Source: an uncultured Panacagrimonas sp.
GTDB taxonomy: Bacteria; Pseudomonadota; Gammaproteobacteria; Nevskiales; Nevskiaceae
NCBI GenBank assembly: GCA_946481265.1
Contig: CAMLNE010000253.1
Coordinates: forward strand, 1-6,262
DNA: 6,262 nucleotides
Direction: 5' to 3'
Below, piece after piece: positions 5,660-6,262 of the stretch. Both the position numbers and the translations under genes were made by a program. The notes under the pieces are model-generated. The model was not told where the DNA came from. It ran no database searches and saw only the letters and a list, made by a program, of their open reading frames with translations. Within the stretch, counting starts at the first letter, position 1. The number at the start of each line of letters is the position of its first letter.

Positions 5660-6211
5660 ATGGCAAACGCACCATTCACACCCGGCCAGTACAACGCGTT
5701 CAAGAACCACGTGAACCTCGAGTGGTTGCGAACCAAGGCCAGGCAGAACCAGGCGGTGGCCCAGGATCTGATCCGGGCGAAGATCGTCCCCGCCATCGAG
5801 TCCGCCTTTCCCGGGCGCACGACCGACATCTGCATCAGCTGGGTCGCGGACCAGGTCGGCACACCCTGGGGGAATGTCCTTGCGCCGAACGTGACGGTCA
5901 GTGGCCGGGTGCACGTCGATGCCGTGTGCGAGGTCGAAGGCCAGGATGCGGGCATCGCGACGGCCGTGAAGTCGATATTCAACAAGACGGCCGAGGGACG
6001 CTCGTCACCCGGGAAGAAGACCCATATCCGCCATATCCACGCGGGTGCGCACAACGTGAACCTGGTGTTCGACTACAGCACCGCGACGGTCCTGGGGATT
6101 GCCCGCGAACATTTCTCGGGTGGGCTGAGCAATGCGCAGGACACGATCTTCTCCCGCTGTGGCGGTCCGACGCTCACCATGCGGGTGACGGGCAAGACGG
6201 TCAGTCGCTAG
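5660..6211 (+). CDS. Hypothetical protein, 183 residues
   Basis: I do not recognise this protein. It starts at ATG 5660 behind a GGGGGGAT ribosome-site-like run only 2-3 bases away, and the frame is open to TAG at 6209-6211. No signal peptide or membrane segment is visible, so it is probably cytoplasmic. The N-terminal half looks helical (EWLRTKARQNQAVAQDLIRA, 21-40). The middle, about 72-95, looks like beta strands (NVTVSGRVHVDAVCEVEG). A polar, Lys/Arg/Ser-rich stretch (109-121) precedes a histidine cluster, HIRHIHAGAHNVNLVFDYS (His122, 125, 127, 131), which could bind metal or be catalytic. Cysteines are at 58, 90 and 167. By eye the gene is less GC-rich and uses more A-ending codons than the catabolic genes, so it may have a different history. 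It has its own promoter candidate and no evident link to acyl-CoA metabolism. Confidence 0.65.
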   Translation: MANAPFTPGQYNAFKNHVNLEWLRTKARQNQAVAQDLIRAKIVPAIESAFPGRTTDICISWVADQVGTPWGNVLAPNVTVSGRVHVDAVCEVEGQDAGIATAVKSIFNKTAEGRSSPGKKTHIRHIHAGAHNVNLVFDYSTATVLGIAREHFSGGLSNAQDTIFSRCGGPTLTMRVTGKTVSR

Positions 6212-6262
6212 CCCGCATTTCTCACAGGTCGCCGGAGAATCCGCTTCGATCTACTGATCTGA

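Overview
The window is GC-rich, with strong G/C third-position bias in most genes and short or overlapping gene junctions. This suits a high-GC proteobacterium; the sequence does not settle the genus. Nearly all of it is an acyl-CoA catabolic cluster made of two divergent arms that share one control region.

Layout. Positions 1-40 hold one arm of a GCAAAG-type repeat. On the minus strand (952 to 41) lies a short-chain dehydrogenase/reductase resembling the 3-hydroxyacyl-CoA dehydrogenase domain of MFE-2/17beta-HSD4. The 114-bp divergent gap (953-1066) contains a 27-bp interrupted dyad that looks like a repressor operator. The plus strand then carries a BadI/MenB-type ring-cleaving crotonase (1067-1858), an intergenic inverted repeat with two 17-bp arms (1891-2011), an unusual crotonase fused to the last FadB/FadJ domain (2046-3317), two overlapping single-hot-dog MaoC-like proteins (3317-3745 and 3742-4146), and a Cat1/4-hydroxybutyrate-type CoA-transferase (4205-5464). 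After a 195-bp gap with a good -10 hexamer and a perfect 9-bp hairpin comes a hypothetical protein of 183 residues (5660-6211) that I do not recognise. Positions 6212-6262 show nothing.

How the genes may work together. The BadI-like enzyme suggests hydrolytic opening of a cyclic beta-keto acyl-CoA such as 2-ketocyclohexanecarboxyl-CoA. The fused crotonase and the MaoC pair would hydrate enoyl-CoA intermediates, the SDR would oxidise a hydroxyacyl-CoA, and the CoA-transferase would load or unload CoA. Alicyclic-acid or other ring degradation is therefore the best reading. The actual substrate is inference: no thiolase, acyl-CoA dehydrogenase, ligase or regulator gene is present in the window.

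The most unusual points are the crotonase that has kept the C-terminal FadB-like domain but lost the NAD-binding domain, the 14-bp direct repeat that covers its start codon and flanks one repeat arm, and the divergent operator-like dyad. No tRNA, rRNA, CRISPR array or insertion-sequence transposase was seen.
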